Below are positions 15,276 through 16,951 of a DNA stretch of 16,951 nt, piece by piece. The DNA lies in assembly GCA_015067375.1 (NCBI GenBank), contig SVMQ01000023.1, positions 1 to 16,951 of the forward strand. Direction: 5' to 3'. Numbering within the stretch: position 1 is the first letter of the stretch; every line of letters begins with the position of its first letter. The position numbers and the translations under genes are program-made. Below the pieces are notes generated by a model that saw nothing but the letters and a program-made list of their open reading frames with translations, was not told the origin of the DNA and searched no databases. This DNA is from Oscillospiraceae bacterium (GTDB taxonomy: Bacteria > Bacillota > Clostridia > Oscillospirales > Ruminococcaceae).

Positions 15276-15327
15276 TTTATTATTCCGCGGATTTATGATA
15301 GAATAATAAACAAGATATTTATTATTC
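15276..15327. repeat. Three alternating copies of TTTATTATTC between cheA and the divergent gene
   Basis: TTTATTATTC occurs at 15276-15285 (forward), as its exact complement GAATAATAAA at 15301-15310, and again forward at 15318-15327. Copies 1 and 3 extend to an 11-bp match (TTTATTATTCC). Copies 2 and 3 can pair as a 10-bp hairpin with a 7-nt loop, and copies 1 and 2 can pair with a 15-nt loop. A weak promoter for the rightward gene can be drawn as TTTATT (15276-15281), 17 bases, TAGAAT (15299-15304), which would overlap the copies. A shared operator is plausible but unproven. Confidence 0.5.
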
Positions 15328-15346
15328 CACGAAAGGAAGTGAGCCG

Positions 15347-16951
15347 ATGGCACAGATTCCGCAGATAAACAACCCTATCACCGCCAAGAACTATAACTAC
15401 AGCTCGCGTCCTATGGACGAAAATACAGAGCCTTTTGATATAGTCAAGCTGACCGGTGTGGGCGGTGCAGGCGTTTCTTCTGACGCTGGCACCAGAAGCC
15501 GCCTTGAAATGGGTAACCGCGAGCTTATCCCGCTCTCGGTGCAGGTCGCTAAGGATCCGACCCTTGCTGTTGAAACGCTTAAAGATCTGCTCAATGTAGA
15601 GGTCTTGAACCAGGCGCTCATCACGGGCCATACCGAGCTTTACGGAAAGCTGGAGGATCTTGCCACCAATCTGTATGTGACCCCCGAGGAGCTTGTACAG
15701 GAGATACAGAATCAGGAGCAGCAGAACACGATGTTCAGCGGTCATGAGTTCTATGACGTACTTCGTGAGGTCGCAAAGACCACTACCGATCCGACTACCA
15801 AGGAGATCATCGGCAATCTGTTGAAATCCTTGAATTTCGCACAGAACAAGAACGAGATCCTCGGCGCGCTGAAAGCGAACATGAAGTTTCTGTCTGAGTA
15901 CTTCTCTCCTAACGAAAAGCTTTCAGCCAAGCTGATGAACCTTTCACAGCAGTGGGGTGCTGATGATGCAGAGCAGTTCTTCGATTATCTTAAATCGGAA
16001 ACGCTTGCCATCCTGAAGGATGTAAGCGGAAGCCTGCTCAATGATGATAAGACTCAGATGCTCATCCCGCTCATCACTCATAATCTGTCGCGCTATAACA
16101 ACAGCCCTTATATGTGCAAGGAGTATTTCAACCTGCTGCTGTCACAGACATCGTCAGGAACCCTGAGAGAGTCGCTTAAAAACTCTTTCTCCAGATTGTA
16201 CTCGGCGCTGTTCGTCAAAAAAGATATGAGCGATCCATCCGCCGCAAAGGGTACACAGAGATCTCCGCAAATGGGTGCCGCTGCCGAACAGGCAAGCGTC
16301 ACAGCGTCGGAGGGAAATAACACTCAGATAGCTGCTGAACAGAAGCTGCCGAATAGCGGAAATATGAACACGGCATCTGAAGAGATACCTTTAGATAATT
16401 ATACTACAAATCTTCAACAAAATCAACCTTTTGAGAGCAATTCTACAGAGAAAAATTCAAATTTCTTTGCTTCTGAAAACGATGTTCAGCAGAATGTTAA
16501 AACCACAAACGAAAATTTTGTTGAAAACGACCAACCCGAAGTTGAGATAGAGCTGAAAGGTTATCAGAAATTCCTTCACGACAGCATGAGCGAGAAAAGT
16601 TTCATGCCACTTTTGAAGCATAGTGGGTATAATATTGAGCGTATGATGTCAACGTATGCAAGAGGAAAGACCAGCGGAATGGAAACTCTTGAGAAAATGG
16701 TGGAGGGTCTTTTTGTCCACGATGAAACAGGCGAGCAGTTCAAGGCATTCACGGCAGAGTTTTCCAAAATAAACACCATGCAGGAGGCCATCGACAAGCT
16801 TAACGAGCTGTTGCGTGCAATGCCTGATATCCCGATAAGAGAACGTCTGTACGGCGCGTTCGTAGATGTTATCGAGCAGATGGCTGTGCGCAACGAGCTG
16901 CCGCAGCACGGCGTAAGACCGCCTGTAAGCTCCACACTTGACTGCCTGACT
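15347..16951 (+). CDS. Unrecognised long protein divergent from cheA (3' incomplete)
   Basis: The frame is open from ATG 15347, preceded by GAAAGGAAGTGAG as SD, through to the window edge, giving 535 residues without a stop. It begins MAQIPQINNPITAKNY, with a Gly/Ser-rich segment to about residue 55. Residues 60-300 appear mostly helical (for example LIPLSVQVAKDPTLAVETLKDLL and MLIPLITHNLSRYNN). Residues about 300-400 are low-complexity, rich in Asn, Gln, Glu and Ser. A second helical region runs from about 405 to the edge, including YQKFLHDSMSEKSFMPLLKH. There is no signal peptide, membrane segment or known catalytic motif. The linker uses AT-rich codons unlike its flanks. Sharing an intergenic region with cheA suggests a possible link to chemotaxis or motility, but I cannot name a family or function. 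Confidence 0.8.
   Translation, partial: MAQIPQINNPITAKNYNYSSRPMDENTEPFDIVKLTGVGGAGVSSDAGTRSRLEMGNRELIPLSVQVAKDPTLAVETLKDLLNVEVLNQALITGHTELYGKLEDLATNLYVTPEELVQEIQNQEQQNTMFSGHEFYDVLREVAKTTTDPTTKEIIGNLLKSLNFAQNKNEILGALKANMKFLSEYFSPNEKLSAKLMNLSQQWGADDAEQFFDYLKSETLAILKDVSGSLLNDDKTQMLIPLITHNLSRYNNSPYMCKEYFNLLLSQTSSGTLRESLKNSFSRLYSALFVKKDMSDPSAAKGTQRSPQMGAAAEQASVTASEGNNTQIAAEQKLPNSGNMNTASEEIPLDNYTTNLQQNQPFESNSTEKNSNFFASENDVQQNVKTTNENFVENDQPEVEIELKGYQKFLHDSMSEKSFMPLLKHSGYNIERMMSTYARGKTSGMETLEKMVEGLFVHDETGEQFKAFTAEFSKINTMQEAIDKLNELLRAMPDIPIRERLYGAFVDVIEQMAVRNELPQHGVRPPVSSTLDCLT

Overview
The window reads as chromosomal DNA of a motile low-GC Gram-positive anaerobe, most likely a clostridium of the Ruminococcaceae/Oscillospiraceae type. 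This is an inference from strong AGGAGG-type ribosome binding sites, a Bacillus-style SigD promoter on the flagellin gene, Clostridia-type protein sequences and compact gene packing. No insertion sequence, integrase, tRNA, rRNA or CRISPR array was seen.

Layout. The 3' tail of an unidentified gene and its terminator lie at the left edge (1-163). A large flagellin gene follows (485-2179, +) behind a near-perfect SigD promoter and a roughly 175-nt leader. Convergent to it is a FliB-type flagellin lysine N-methylase gene (2324-3502, -), so filament protein and its probable modifying enzyme sit side by side, separated by two strong hairpin terminators. A divergent control region (3503-3759) holds sigma-A type promoters for fliB and for lysC (aspartate kinase, 3760-5082, +). 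Then come a two-domain protein with a C-terminal DUF115/MptE-like region (5127-6323) and a tightly packed housekeeping/RNA run: thyA (TTG start, 6373-7200), a NYN ribonuclease-like protein with six LOTUS/OST-HTH-like repeats (7212-9149), a tcdA-type tRNA ct6A dehydratase (9151-9858) and a DUF218/YdcF-family protein (9855-10454). Back-to-back terminators separate this run from a chemotaxis operon on the minus strand, transcribed cheA-cheW-cheR-cheB (15198 down to 10600). Divergent from cheA is a long unrecognised protein (15347 to the right edge, incomplete) whose shared upstream region carries three copies of TTTATTATTC in alternating orientation.

How it fits together. Flagellin plus FliB supply the filament and its modification. 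CheA, CheW, CheR and CheB form the receptor-kinase and adaptation core, but no cheY, cheC, cheD or receptor gene is present, so these must lie elsewhere. The middle block is metabolic and RNA-related: aspartate-family amino acid entry, dTMP synthesis, a putative RNA-binding nuclease and a tRNA modification enzyme. The points most worth a second look are the NYN plus six-LOTUS architecture, the palindromes around the fliB promoter, the leader of the flagellin mRNA, and the unknown protein divergent from cheA.
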